Below, piece by piece: positions 45,066 through 53,727 of a stretch of 64,000 nucleotides of DNA (the stretch's first letter is position 1; each line of letters starts with the position of its first letter). Under the pieces are notes generated by a model, which saw nothing but the letters and a program-made list of their open reading frames with translations, did no database searches and was not told the DNA's origin. Source of the DNA: Actinoallomurus oryzae (GTDB taxonomy: Bacteria > Actinomycetota > Actinomycetes > Streptosporangiales > Streptosporangiaceae); assembly GCF_039541955.1 (NCBI RefSeq), contig NZ_BAABHF010000025.1, positions 310,001-374,000 of the forward strand, in the 5' to 3' direction. The position numbers and the translations under genes are program-made.

Positions 45066-45924
45066 CACCCCTCCCGAGCCCGAAACCGCCGGCCGTCCCC
45101 TCTCCCCGCACGAGCCGGACCGCCCGCCCACCGAACCCGCCACGCCCGAGGAGCCTGTGTCGGGGGAGACGGAGTCGGCGGAGACGGCGTCTGAGGGGCC
45201 CCTGTCTGGTGAGGCGACCCCTGAGGAAGCTGCGACTGAGGAGACGGCGTCTGAGGAGGCCGCGTCCGAGGAGGCCGCGTCCGAGCCGGTCGTGCCCAAG
45301 CCGCGGGCGCCGGAGCCGGTCGCGTCCCGGTCCGCGGATGGGGCGTTGTTCGACGCGCCGGAGGCCGAACCCGGCGCGGCCGAGCCGTCGCTGCGGGCGG
45401 GGCTGGAGGCGATCCTGCTGGTCGTGGACGAGCCGGTCCCGGAGGTGACGCTCGCCCAGATCCTCGAACGGCCCCGCGACGAGGTCGCCGCCACGCTGCG
45501 GGAGCTGGCCGCGGAATACGCCGAGCAGGGCCGGGGGTTCGACCTGAGGGAGATCGCCGGTGGCTGGCGGTTCTACACTCGAGATGTCTGCGCCCCCCTC
45601 GTCGAGCGGTTCGTTCGCGACGGACAGCAGGCGCGGCTGACGCAGGCGGCGCTGGAGACGCTCGCCGTCATCGCCTACCGGCAGCCGGTGAGCAGGGCAC
45701 GGGTGTCGGCGATCCGCGGAGTCAACAGCGACGGCGTGATCCGCACCCTGACCGTACGAGGTCTCATCGAGGAGGCGGGGCACGACCCGGAGCACCAGGC
45801 GGTGCTCTACCGGACGACGACCTACTTCCTGGAGCGGCTCGGCCTCAACTCCGTTGACGAGCTGCCCGAACTCGCCCCCTACCTGCCTGATGACCTGGAA
45901 GGCATAGAGGAACTTCAGCAATGA
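45058..45924 (+). CDS. scpB: segregation and condensation protein B
   Basis: A 288-residue ScpB. The N-terminal 95 residues are a disordered Glu/Thr/Pro/Ala extension with repeated EEAASEEAAS units. The tandem winged-helix core begins SLRAGLEAILLVVDEPVPEVTLAQIL and contains RLTQAALETLAVIAYRQPVSRARVSAIRGVNSDGV. ATG 45058 follows GAGAAGAAGGA. It binds ScpA in the condensin complex. Its stop overlaps the rluB start (ATGA). Confidence 0.93.
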   Translation: MTDTPPEPETAGRPLSPHEPDRPPTEPATPEEPVSGETESAETASEGPLSGEATPEEAATEETASEEAASEEAASEPVVPKPRAPEPVASRSADGALFDAPEAEPGAAEPSLRAGLEAILLVVDEPVPEVTLAQILERPRDEVAATLRELAAEYAEQGRGFDLREIAGGWRFYTRDVCAPLVERFVRDGQQARLTQAALETLAVIAYRQPVSRARVSAIRGVNSDGVIRTLTVRGLIEEAGHDPEHQAVLYRTTTYFLERLGLNSVDELPELAPYLPDDLEGIEELQQ

Positions 45925-46658
45925 ACACGACCAACGACGGCGTACGGCTCCAGAAGGTGCTCGCCGACGCGGGTGTGGCCAGCCGCCGCGCCTGCGAGGA
46001 GCTGATCGCTGCCGGGCGGGTCACCGTCGACGGTGAGAAGATCACCTGGTTCGGCGCGCGCGTCGATCCGCAGCAGGCCGTCATCCATGTCGACGGCAAG
46101 CGCATCCCCACCCGCGCCGAGCTGCGTTACTACATGCTCAACAAGCCCACCGGTGTCGTCAGCACCATGTCCGACCCCAGGGGCCGCAAGACCCTCGCCG
46201 CGTACGTCGGCGACGTGCCCGAGCGGCTCTTCCACGTCGGCCGTCTCGACACCGACACCGAGGGCCTCCTGCTGCTCACCAACGACGGTGAACTGGCGAA
46301 TCGCCTCATGCACCCGCGATACGGTGTTTCCAAGACCTACCTCGCCGAGATCCACGGGCCGATCGGCCGTGATCTCGGCAAGAGGCTCAAGCAGGGCGTC
46401 AAACTCGCGGACGGCTTCGCCAAGGCGGATGAGTTCCGCGTGTTCGACCAGGTCGGCAAGCGGATTCTCGTCGAGGTGACCCTTCACGAGGGCCGCAAGC
46501 ACATCGTGCGCCGCCTGCTCGCCGAGGTCGGTCATCCGGTTCAGCAGCTCGCCCGCACCGAGTTCGGCCCGGTCAAGCTGGGCCGCCTGAGGTCGGGCAC
46601 GATCCGGGCGCTCACCACCAAGGAGATCGGCGAGCTGTACGCGGCGGTCGAGCTCTGA
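45921..46658 (+). CDS. rluB: 23S rRNA pseudouridine synthase (RluB type)
   Basis: A 245-residue enzyme. An N-terminal S4 RNA-binding domain (VRLQKVLADAGVASRRACEELI) is followed by the RsuA/RluB catalytic domain with the catalytic Asp in GRLDTDTEGLLLLTNDG. KTYLAEIHG and EGRKHIVRRLL follow. It makes pseudouridine in 23S rRNA. The start overlaps scpB by ATGA. Its place after scpAB is the usual conserved order. Confidence 0.93.
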   Translation: MNTTNDGVRLQKVLADAGVASRRACEELIAAGRVTVDGEKITWFGARVDPQQAVIHVDGKRIPTRAELRYYMLNKPTGVVSTMSDPRGRKTLAAYVGDVPERLFHVGRLDTDTEGLLLLTNDGELANRLMHPRYGVSKTYLAEIHGPIGRDLGKRLKQGVKLADGFAKADEFRVFDQVGKRILVEVTLHEGRKHIVRRLLAEVGHPVQQLARTEFGPVKLGRLRSGTIRALTTKEIGELYAAVEL

Positions 46659-46683
46659 CCCGCCGCCGATCAAGGGAGGTTTT

Positions 46684-47046
46684 GTGGGGGTACTGGCCGT
46701 ACGCGGGGCCGTCCAGGTCGATGCCGACGATCGTGACCAGATTCTCGAGGCGACCGCCGAGCTGGTCACCGAGGTGATGACCCGCAACGCTCTCACCACC
46801 GACGACGTCATCAGCGTGATCTTCACCGCGACACCGGACCTGACCGCGGAGTTCCCGGCGCTGGCCGCGCGCAAGCTCGGCTTCCACGACGTGCCGCTGC
46901 TGTGCGCCAGCGAGATCAACGTGCCGCACGCGCTGCCGCGGGTGATCCGCCTGATGGCCCACATCCAGAGCGACCGTCCGCGCTCGGACATCCAGCACGT
47001 CTATCTGCGCGGCGCCACCGCACTGCGCCTGGACATCGCGCAGTAG
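46684..47046 (+). CDS. aroH: chorismate mutase (AroH type)
   Basis: A 120-residue monofunctional chorismate mutase that turns chorismate into prephenate. Family residues are Arg7 in AVRGAVQVDADD, the LCASEINVPHALPRVIR block (Cys, Glu and Arg near the active site) and QHVYLRGATALR at the C-terminus. GTG 46684 follows AGGGAGG. The next gene, tyrA, consumes prephenate. Confidence 0.94.
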   Translation: MGVLAVRGAVQVDADDRDQILEATAELVTEVMTRNALTTDDVISVIFTATPDLTAEFPALAARKLGFHDVPLLCASEINVPHALPRVIRLMAHIQSDRPRSDIQHVYLRGATALRLDIAQ

Positions 47047-47218
47047 CCGGCGGCCGCGCTCGACGCCAGGGCACGTGGCGGGTTCCGGTCGGAATCGGTC
47101 GGTCAGGGTCTGTTCCGGCGGACGCGCGGCCACGGCGGGGCGGGCGGCGCAACGTGTTCCGGGCCGTCTGCCGCCGTGAGACCGTGCCTGCGGCCCGGAG
47201 GCCGGCTCCGGCGCCCCG

Positions 47219-48355
47219 ATGTCCGGGGTCGCGGCGATTCGCCGCGAGCGTTGCGGATACGCTTCGAGACCACGCGGAGGTGAAGTCATCGGCGCGACAC
47301 GACAGGTCGTCGTCATCGGCACCGGGTTGATCGGGACCTCGGTGGCGCTCGCGCTGCGCGAGCGCGGTGACGACGTACGGCTGACCGACCGTGATCCGGC
47401 GTACGTGCGGATGGCGGCCGAGCTCGGTGCCGGCGTTCCGCTGGAGGACGGCGACGGGCCCGCCGACGTCGCGGTGATCGCGGTGCCGCCGGCGGCCGTC
47501 GCGTCGACGCTGCTCGACGCCCAGAAGCGCGGCCTCGCCCGCGTCTACACCGACGTCGCGAGCGTCAAGTCCCGGCCGCTGCGCGAGGCCGCCGAGCTGG
47601 GCTGCGACCTGACGTGTTACGTCGCCGGGCATCCCCTCGCCGGCCGCGAGCGTTCCGGGCCCGCCGCGGCGCGCGCCGACCTCTTCCTCGGCCATCCGTG
47701 GGCACTGTGCCCCACCCCGAAGACCCTTCCGGAGGCGGTCGAGGCCGTGACCGCGCTGGCCGAGGCGTGCGGCGCGCAGACCGTGGTGGTCGACCCCGAG
47801 GAGCACGACCGGGCCGTCGCGCTGGTCTCGCACGGCCCCCACGTGGCCGCCGCCGCGGTGGCCGCCCGGCTGGAGGCCGCGCCGGAGGTCGCGCTGGGCC
47901 TGGCCGGTCAGGGCATACGCGACGTCACCCGCATCGCCGCGAGCGACCCGTCACTGTGGATCGGCATCCTCAGCTCCAACGCCGAGCCCGTCGCCGACGT
48001 CATCGACGCGGTCGCCGCCGACCTCGCCGCGACCGCCGCGGCGCTGCGCGCGGGCGCCGAGACCGACGTGACCTCGCTGCTGAGGCGCGGCGGCACCGGC
48101 CGCCGCCGCCTGCCGGGAAAGCACGGCGACCGGGCCGGCACCTACGCGGTGGTGTCCGTCGTCATCCCCGACCGGCCCGGCGAGCTGGCCCTGCTGTTCC
48201 AGGCGGCCGGGGTCGCGGGGGTCAACATCGAGGACGTGACGATCGAGCATTCGCCCGGACGCCCGGTCGGTGTGGTCGAGCTGAGCGTGACGCCCGCGGC
48301 GGCACAGCGCCTCGCGGACGAACTGCGGGCGCGTGGCTGGTCGGTTCCGGGCTGA
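47219..48355 (+). CDS. tyrA: prephenate dehydrogenase with ACT domain
   Basis: A 378-residue protein. The NAD(P)-binding motif VVVIGTGLIGTSVALALRERG is followed by VIAVPPAAVASTLLDA, TDVASVK and the His-bearing GHPLAGRERSG. A C-terminal ACT domain starts VVSVVIPDRPGELALLFQAAGVAG and probably senses tyrosine. The ATG at 47219 has no ribosome site. A TACGCT -10 box (47258-47263) and GGAGG (47276-47280) lie inside the extension, so translation may really begin at 47285-47288 with a non-standard GTC/ATC codon. It converts prephenate to 4-hydroxyphenylpyruvate for tyrosine synthesis. The 3' end overlaps the convergent MFS gene by 134 bases. Confidence 0.9.
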   Translation: MSGVAAIRRERCGYASRPRGGEVIGATRQVVVIGTGLIGTSVALALRERGDDVRLTDRDPAYVRMAAELGAGVPLEDGDGPADVAVIAVPPAAVASTLLDAQKRGLARVYTDVASVKSRPLREAAELGCDLTCYVAGHPLAGRERSGPAAARADLFLGHPWALCPTPKTLPEAVEAVTALAEACGAQTVVVDPEEHDRAVALVSHGPHVAAAAVAARLEAAPEVALGLAGQGIRDVTRIAASDPSLWIGILSSNAEPVADVIDAVAADLAATAAALRAGAETDVTSLLRRGGTGRRRLPGKHGDRAGTYAVVSVVIPDRPGELALLFQAAGVAGVNIEDVTIEHSPGRPVGVVELSVTPAAAQRLADELRARGWSVPG

Positions 48356-49667
48356 GAGTCCGCGCGGCGCCCTCGCCCGTGTGCTCGCCGGGCACCGGCC
48401 GGGACCGCCACGGGCGCAGCAGCAGCGTCAGCCGTACGGTGCCGATGACGATCATGCAGGTGATCGGGGCGAAGGCCAGCTGGAACGACGGCGCGCTGTA
48501 GGTGCCTCCGGCGGCGTCCAGCAGCGCTCCGGCGCCCAGTGAGGCGCTCATCGCCGCGGAGAACCCGCCGATGTTGACCACTCCGGAGGCGACACCGCCG
48601 CGGCTCGGCGGGTTGGCGTCGCGCGCCAGGTCGAAGGCGAGCATCGACGCCGCGCTGCCGACGGCGCTGATGAGGACGAGGATCACCGCGAACGCCACGG
48701 GCAGGTGTCCACCGGGCCAGGTGACCGCGGTGACCCAGACGGCGGCGAGGGCGGCGGCCACCGAGACGATCAGCCGCCCGCGCAGGTGGGGCCGGCGGCC
48801 GGCCACCCAGCCGAGGGCGGGCGCGACCACCAGCGGTGCCGCCGCGGTCAGCGTGAGCGTCAGGCGGGCGGGCCCCGCGTCCATGCCGAGCCCCTTGACC
48901 AGGTAGGGGTAGCCCCACAGCGTCGCCAGCACCATGAACGCCGACATGAGCGTGAAGTGCGCCCACACGGCGGTGCGCGTGCCGCGCTGCCCGACCACCT
49001 CGCGCAGGCCGGCCGAGACGGGAGTCTTCACGAGGGAACGCTCCATCGCGGGCGCCGGGTGGTCGGCGACCCACCACCACACGACGAACGCGAGAGCGAC
49101 GCTGAGCACGGCCGTGCCGAGGAAGGTCGGCGTCCAGCCGTACGCGCGCAGGGCGGCCGACAGCGGAACGGTGCCGCCGACCTGGCCGAGCGACCCGGTC
49201 ATCGCGGTCAGCGCGGTGAGCACGGCGAACCGCCGGCGGGGGAACCAGGAGGCGGCCAGGCGCACCACGCTGATGAACGTGAAGGCGTCACCGAGGCCGA
49301 CGATGCCGCGCCCGAGGACGGCGAGCGGCAGGGAGGTCGCGACGGCGAACAGCGCCTCGCCGAGGGCCATGCACAGCAGCGCGACGCCGAGCATCCGGCG
49401 CGGGCCGAACCGGTCGGCCATGATGCCGCTGGGGATCTGCATGACCAGGTACACACCCAGCTGCAGGATCGCGAAGGTGGACAGCGCGGTGGCACCGACG
49501 CCGAAGCGCTGCTGGGCGGCGAGGGCCGCGACGCCGAGGCTCGTACGGTGGAAGAAGGCCACCAGGTAGACGAGGGCGCCGAGGCCCCACACGCTCCACG
49601 CGCGGCGGCCGCCGAGGGGATGGGAGGGGGTCTGCGGACGGGGCGGCGACGAAACCGCGACGTTCAC
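48222..49667 (-). CDS. MFS transporter
   Basis: A 481-residue major facilitator with about twelve helices. Its start, SVWGLGALVYLVAFFHRTSLGVAAL, resembles the NarK/GudP/sugar-phosphate (anion:cation symporter) group. The loop 2-3 motif is GIMADRFGPRRMLG. The last 45 residues are Arg/Pro-rich and lie antisense to tyrA, so the natural end may be unusual. It lies 61 bases downstream of the GntR gene on the same strand, so it is likely co-regulated. Substrate unknown. Confidence 0.88.
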   Translation of the reverse strand: MNVAVSSPPRPQTPSHPLGGRRAWSVWGLGALVYLVAFFHRTSLGVAALAAQQRFGVGATALSTFAILQLGVYLVMQIPSGIMADRFGPRRMLGVALLCMALGEALFAVATSLPLAVLGRGIVGLGDAFTFISVVRLAASWFPRRRFAVLTALTAMTGSLGQVGGTVPLSAALRAYGWTPTFLGTAVLSVALAFVVWWWVADHPAPAMERSLVKTPVSAGLREVVGQRGTRTAVWAHFTLMSAFMVLATLWGYPYLVKGLGMDAGPARLTLTLTAAAPLVVAPALGWVAGRRPHLRGRLIVSVAAALAAVWVTAVTWPGGHLPVAFAVILVLISAVGSAASMLAFDLARDANPPSRGGVASGVVNIGGFSAAMSASLGAGALLDAAGGTYSAPSFQLAFAPITCMIVIGTVRLTLLLRPWRSRPVPGEHTGEGAARTLSPEPTSHAPAVRPRGAVPPRASRSARPHRPGVRANARSSRPRC

Positions 49668-49728
49668 TTTTCACCTTTCAGAGGGCAGGGGTGTGCTCCG
49701 CGGGATGCGGTGAGGGGTTGGGGGACGG

Positions 49729-50352
49729 TCAGGAACGGCCGCGCAGGGCGGACCCGGCGGTCTGCAGGTGCCGGTGGATCGCGGCGCGGATCCGGCGGCG
49801 GTCACCCGAGCGGACGGCCTCCAGGATCTCGGTGTGGTCCCGGATCGCGTCGGCGGCGCGTACGGGGTCGTCGGCGGTGAGGCGGGCCATGCGCAGCTGG
49901 CGGTCGCGCAGCGAGTCGTACAGCTGGGTGAGGATCTCGTTGCCGGTGGCGGCGACGAGCGAGCGGTGGAAGCACCGGTCGGCGTAGGCGAACTCCCGGC
50001 CGTCACCGGCGTCGGCGTGGCGTCGCATGTCCTCCAGCAGCCGCGTGAGCTCGCCGATCAGCTCGGGCCCGATGGTGGCCCGGCCGGCGGTGAAGGTCTC
50101 CACCAGCTCGCGGGTCTCCAGCACGTCGGAGATCTCCTGGGGGGAGACCGGCAGGACCAGCGCACCGCGCTTGGGGTAGAGGCGTACGAGGCCCTCGGAC
50201 TCCAGGCGGAGGAGCGCCTCGCGCACCGGAGTGCGGGACACCCCGACCGCCGTGGCGATCTCACCCTCGCTCAGCAGCGCGCCGCCCGGGTAGGCGCGAT
50301 CGAGGATGGCCTGCTTCACGTGGTCGTAGGCCCGGGAGGTCGCAGTGGTCAT
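49729..50352 (-). CDS. GntR-family (FadR/FCD) transcriptional regulator
   Basis: A 207-residue regulator. The N-terminal winged helix-turn-helix (AYDHVKQAILDRAYPGGALLSEGEIATAVGVSRTPVREAL) is followed by an all-helical FCD ligand domain with likely metal ligands (ADRCFHRSLV, DHTEIL). ATG 50352 is directly next to a palindrome on its 5' side. A longer upstream frame runs through that operator and is rejected. It probably controls itself and the MFS gene. Effector unknown. Confidence 0.92.
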   Translation of the reverse strand: MTTATSRAYDHVKQAILDRAYPGGALLSEGEIATAVGVSRTPVREALLRLESEGLVRLYPKRGALVLPVSPQEISDVLETRELVETFTAGRATIGPELIGELTRLLEDMRRHADAGDGREFAYADRCFHRSLVAATGNEILTQLYDSLRDRQLRMARLTADDPVRAADAIRDHTEILEAVRSGDRRRIRAAIHRHLQTAGSALRGRS

Positions 50353-50353
50353 T

Positions 50354-50376
50354 CTTGTATCTATGTTACATACAAG
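50354..50376. promoter_or_regulatory. operator palindrome at the GntR start
   Basis: CTTGTAT (50354-50360) and ATACAAG (50370-50376) are perfect inverted arms with a 9-bp spacer directly upstream of the GntR start. They probably overlap the promoter of this leaderless or short-leader transcript. Confidence 0.7.
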
Positions 50377-50481
50377 ACGCATGCCAGCTCGCACGGGCTT
50401 GTCGATGGAGGGATCAAGCCGGCCCGCCGTACCGGTAGCCTCAGACGTTGGCCGGTCGGTACGGGAGAGGAAGCACAAGAG

Positions 50482-51177
50482 ATGCTCGTCATCGCCATGG
50501 ACGGCCCCTCGGGTTCGGGCAAGTCCAGCGTGTCCAAGGGTGTGGCACGCGCCCTGGGGCTGCGTTACCTCGACACGGGCGCGATGTACCGCGCCGTGAC
50601 GTGGTGGATGCTACGTCAGGGCGTCCCGGTCGACGACCCGGCCGCGGTGGCCGCCCGCGCGGGCGAGCCCGTCCTGAGCGTCGGCACCGACCCCGACGCC
50701 CCGACGATCAGCGTCGACGACACGGACGTCGCGCGGCCCATCCGCACCGACGAGGTCACCGGCGCCGTCAGCGCCGTGGCCGCGGTCCCGGAGGTCCGCC
50801 GGCGCCTCGTCGCGCTGCAACAGCAGATCATCGGTGCCGGCGGTATCGTGGTGGAGGGCCGTGACATCGGCACGGTCGTCGCGCCGGACGCGGCGGTCAA
50901 GATCTACCTCACCGCGAGCGCCGAGGCGCGCGCGCAGCGCCGCAGCAAGGAGCTGACCGGCGCCTCCGTCGCCGCGACCCAGGCCGACCTGGCCCGCCGC
51001 GACCACCATGACTCCACCCGCAAGGTCGATCCGCTGGCGCGCGCGGTCGACGCCGTGGAGGTCGACACCACCAGCCTGACCCTTCCCGAGGTCATCACCG
51101 AGGTCGTACGGATCGCGAAGGGCGCCGACGCCGATGACGCGGCGCGCGAAGCCGTGTACGGCGAGGAGCGTCCGTGA
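50482..51177 (+). CDS. cmk: cytidylate kinase
   Basis: A 231-residue CMP/dCMP kinase with P-loop AMDGPSGSGKSSVSKGVA, LRYLDTGAMYRA, VVEGRDIGTVVAPDA and the LARRDHHDSTRKVDPL lid. It phosphorylates CMP for nucleotide synthesis. ATG 50482 is supported by GGGAGAGG upstream. The stop overlaps the GTG of a 23-codon mini-ORF that bridges to der. Confidence 0.95.
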   Translation: MLVIAMDGPSGSGKSSVSKGVARALGLRYLDTGAMYRAVTWWMLRQGVPVDDPAAVAARAGEPVLSVGTDPDAPTISVDDTDVARPIRTDEVTGAVSAVAAVPEVRRRLVALQQQIIGAGGIVVEGRDIGTVVAPDAAVKIYLTASAEARAQRRSKELTGASVAATQADLARRDHHDSTRKVDPLARAVDAVEVDTTSLTLPEVITEVVRIAKGADADDAAREAVYGEERP

Positions 51178-51241
51178 GTGAGCGAAGCGAGCGAACCGAT
51201 AAGCACGCGTGCCTGGTCTCTCCTCCGACGGAGGAGGACTC
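51174..51241 (+). repeat. 68-bp start-codon relay module bridging cmk and der (mini-ORF 51174-51245)
   Basis: GTG 51174 overlaps the cmk stop as GTGA. The 23-residue frame (VSERSERTDK...PTEEDS) ends in a TGA at 51243-51245 that overlaps the der ATG (51242). The unit ends TCCGACGGAGGAGGACTC, giving der its ribosome-binding site. It is the same length and start/end sequence as the copies at 4773-4908. Confidence 0.85.
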
Positions 51242-52624
51242 ATGAGTGAGATGGAGCATGCCGATGTGTTGGACATCGGCGACGGTGTGGAGCACGATGT
51301 CGCGCCGCCCCCGGTCGTGGCCGTCGTCGGCCGGCCGAACGTCGGCAAGTCCACGCTGGTCAACCGCATCCTCGGCCGTCGTGAGGCGGTCGTGGAAGAC
51401 GTGCCCGGCGTGACCCGCGACCGGGTCGCGTACGACGCCGCGTGGGGCGGGCGCCGGTTCACGGTGCTCGACACCGGCGGCTGGGAGCCGAAGGCCGAGG
51501 GCCTCGCCGCCGCCGTCGCCGACCAGGCGCGGCTGGCGGTCGACGCCGCGGACGTCGTGCTGTTCGTGGTCGACGCGACGGTCGGCGCCACCGACACCGA
51601 CGAGGCCGTGGTGGGTGTTCTGCGGCGCGCCGACAAGCCGGTCGTGCTGGCCGCCAACAAGGTCGACGACGCGCGGGCCGAGGCGGACGCCGCGGCGCTG
51701 TGGTCCCTCGGCCTGGGTGAGCCGCTCGTCGTCTCCGCGCTGCACGGGCGGGGGAGCGGCGACCTGCTCGACGCCGTGCTGAACGCGCTGCCCGAGGAGG
51801 CGCCGCCGGAGAGGTTCGGCGTCGCGGGAGGACCGCGCCGCATCGCGTTGCTCGGCCGGCCCAACGTCGGCAAGTCCAGCCTGCTCAACCAGCTCGCCGG
51901 TGAGAACCGCGTCGTCGTCGACTCCGTCGCCGGCACGACGCGGGACCCGGTGGACGAGCTGGTCGAGCTGGGCGGGCGCACCTGGAAGTTCGTCGACACG
52001 GCCGGCATCCGCCGGCGGGCCCGCGAGTCGCAGGGCGCCGACTTCTACGCCACGCTGCGCACCCAGTCGGCGCTCGACCGGTCCGAGGTCGCGGTCGTGC
52101 TCATCGACGCGAGCGAGCCGCTCGCCGAGCAGGATCTGCGGATCATCACGATGGTGATCGAGTCGGGCCGCGCGCTGGTCCTGGCGTTCAACAAGTGGGA
52201 CCTGGTGGACGAGGAGCGCCGTCACTTCCTCGACCGCGAGATCGACCGGCAGCTCCACCACGCGCGCTGGGCGCCGCGGGTCAACATCTCGGCCCGTACG
52301 GGACGCCACGTCGAAAAGCTCGTGCCCGCCATCGAGACGGCGCTGGAGGGCTGGGGCGAGCGGGTGCCGACCGCACGGCTCAACTCCTTCATGACCGACC
52401 TGGTGGCGGCCAAGCCGCACCCCGTACGCGGCGGAAAGCAGCCGCGCGTCATGTTCGCCACGCAGGCGGGCGTGCAGCCGCCGCGGTTCGTGCTGTTCAC
52501 CACGGGCTTCCTGGAGGCGGGCTACCGGCGGTTCGTCGAACGCCGGCTGCGCGAGGACTTCGGCTTCGCGGGCACGCCCATCGAGATCAGCATGAAGATC
52601 CGGGAGAAGCGCCAGCGCAAGTGA
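51242..52624 (+). CDS. der: ribosome-associated GTPase Der (EngA)
   Basis: 460 residues. Two tandem GTPase domains, each with a P-loop (VVAVVGRPNVGKSTLVNRIL and IALLGRPNVGKSSLLNQLAG), TDxxG-like DTGG and DTAG switches and NKxD motifs (ANKVDD, FNKWD), followed by a KH-like C-terminal domain. It functions in 50S subunit assembly. ATG 51242 has AGGAGGA upstream within the relay module and overlaps the mini-ORF stop. It is the last gene of the cmk-der operon. Confidence 0.96.
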   Translation: MSEMEHADVLDIGDGVEHDVAPPPVVAVVGRPNVGKSTLVNRILGRREAVVEDVPGVTRDRVAYDAAWGGRRFTVLDTGGWEPKAEGLAAAVADQARLAVDAADVVLFVVDATVGATDTDEAVVGVLRRADKPVVLAANKVDDARAEADAAALWSLGLGEPLVVSALHGRGSGDLLDAVLNALPEEAPPERFGVAGGPRRIALLGRPNVGKSSLLNQLAGENRVVVDSVAGTTRDPVDELVELGGRTWKFVDTAGIRRRARESQGADFYATLRTQSALDRSEVAVVLIDASEPLAEQDLRIITMVIESGRALVLAFNKWDLVDEERRHFLDREIDRQLHHARWAPRVNISARTGRHVEKLVPAIETALEGWGERVPTARLNSFMTDLVAAKPHPVRGGKQPRVMFATQAGVQPPRFVLFTTGFLEAGYRRFVERRLREDFGFAGTPIEISMKIREKRQRK

Positions 52625-52630
52625 GACGCG

Positions 52631-52662
52631 CGCGGGCCGCCGGTGCACACCGGCGGCCCGCG
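52631..52662. terminator. bidirectional terminator between der and the conservon
   Basis: Perfect 15-bp stem (52631-52645, 52648-52662) with a minimal loop, between the convergent ends of der and the GTPase gene. Confidence 0.8.
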
Positions 52663-52679
52663 TACGTCCAGGCCACGCC

Positions 52680-53273
52680 TCAGGCGGAGGCGCCGACCTT
52701 GCGGCTCTCCATCGCGTGCTGGACCAGCGCGATCAGCACCTTCTTGCCCGACTCCCGCACCCGCGCGTCACAGAGCATCACCGGCACGCCGGAGCCGAGG
52801 TTCAGCGCGGCCTGGACCTCGTCCAGCTCGTACTGCTTGGCGCCCTCGAAGCAGTTCACCGCGACGATGAACGGGATGTTGCGGCGCTCGAAGTAGTCGA
52901 CGGCGGGGAAGCAGTCCGCGAGCCGCCGCGTGTCGGCGAGCACGACCGCGCCGAGCGAGCCGATCGCCACCTCGTCCCACATGAACCAGAACCGCTCCTG
53001 CCCGGGCGTGCCGAACAGGTACAGCATGAACTGGTCCTTGATGGTGATGCGGCCGAAGTCCATCGCGACGGTGGTGGTGGTCTTGCCCTCCACACCCGCG
53101 ATGTCGTCGACGCGCACGCCCTTGTCGGTGAGGATCTCCTCGGTGCGGAGCGGCTTCGTCTCTGAGACGGCACCGACCAGCGTGGTCTTTCCGGCACCGA
53201 ATCCGCCGGCGATGAGGATCTTGATCGCCTTGGGCAGTCTCCGGCCCTGTCGATCAAAGCGCATGGAGTCCAT
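52680..53273 (-). CDS. cvnD: conservon GTPase (CvnD-like)
   Basis: A 197-residue small GTP/ATP-binding protein, MglA/Rab-like, with P-loop ILIAGGFGAGKTTLVGAV, a GTPGQERF switch and AVNCF near the base-recognition region. In conservons it interacts with the roadblock and DUF742 proteins at the membrane, in the manner of a bacterial G-protein signalling set. It overlaps the DUF742 gene by 20 bases. An ATG at 53264 is an alternative start. It is the last gene of the minus-strand block, just before the der terminator. Confidence 0.92.
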   Translation of the reverse strand: MDSMRFDRQGRRLPKAIKILIAGGFGAGKTTLVGAVSETKPLRTEEILTDKGVRVDDIAGVEGKTTTTVAMDFGRITIKDQFMLYLFGTPGQERFWFMWDEVAIGSLGAVVLADTRRLADCFPAVDYFERRNIPFIVAVNCFEGAKQYELDEVQAALNLGSGVPVMLCDARVRESGKKVLIALVQHAMESRKVGASA

Positions 53274-53727
53274 CGATCACTGCCCTGTACATCTGCTCGT
53301 CGGTCATGAGGTCGGTGTCGGTATGAGGGTCCTGCACCGTGATGAGCCCTTTGTCGAGGAGGTCGCCGAGCAGCACGCGGACGGTGACGGTCGGGAGCTT
53401 GAGGTGGCCCGCGATCTCGGCCACCGACAGCACCTGCTCGCAGAGGCGCACCACGGCCTGGTGCTCCGGGCCGAGGCCGAGTTCCGGCGTCGCCGGGAGG
53501 CCGGTGGCCTCGACCATCGTGACCAGGTCGAACTTGCCGCGTACGGGCTGCATCCGGCCACTGGTCATCACGTACGGCCGGACCAGTGGCCCGGCCTGGT
53601 CATCCAGCCAGCGTTCTTCGTCCTCGACTTCGTCGGCGGGCGGCTCGGCCGATCGGCCGGAAAGGTTCTCGTCGCCGGCCTCCGTGCCCGGGAACTCCTC
53701 ACCGGGTGGTTCGCCGGGCGAGGTCAC
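53254..53727 (-). CDS. cvnC: DUF742 conservon protein (CvnC-like)
   Basis: A 157-residue DUF742 protein with a winged-helix-like core. It starts with an acidic 45-residue tail, then LVRPYVMTSGRMQP, FDLVTMVEATG and VLSVAEIAGHLKLPTVTVRVLLGDLLDKG. This family occurs only in conservon gene sets and probably binds the GTPase or HK. GTG 53727 overlaps the roadblock stop as GTGA. Confidence 0.93.
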   Translation of the reverse strand: MTSPGEPPGEEFPGTEAGDENLSGRSAEPPADEVEDEERWLDDQAGPLVRPYVMTSGRMQPVRGKFDLVTMVEATGLPATPELGLGPEHQAVVRLCEQVLSVAEIAGHLKLPTVTVRVLLGDLLDKGLITVQDPHTDTDLMTDEQMYRAVIDGLHAL

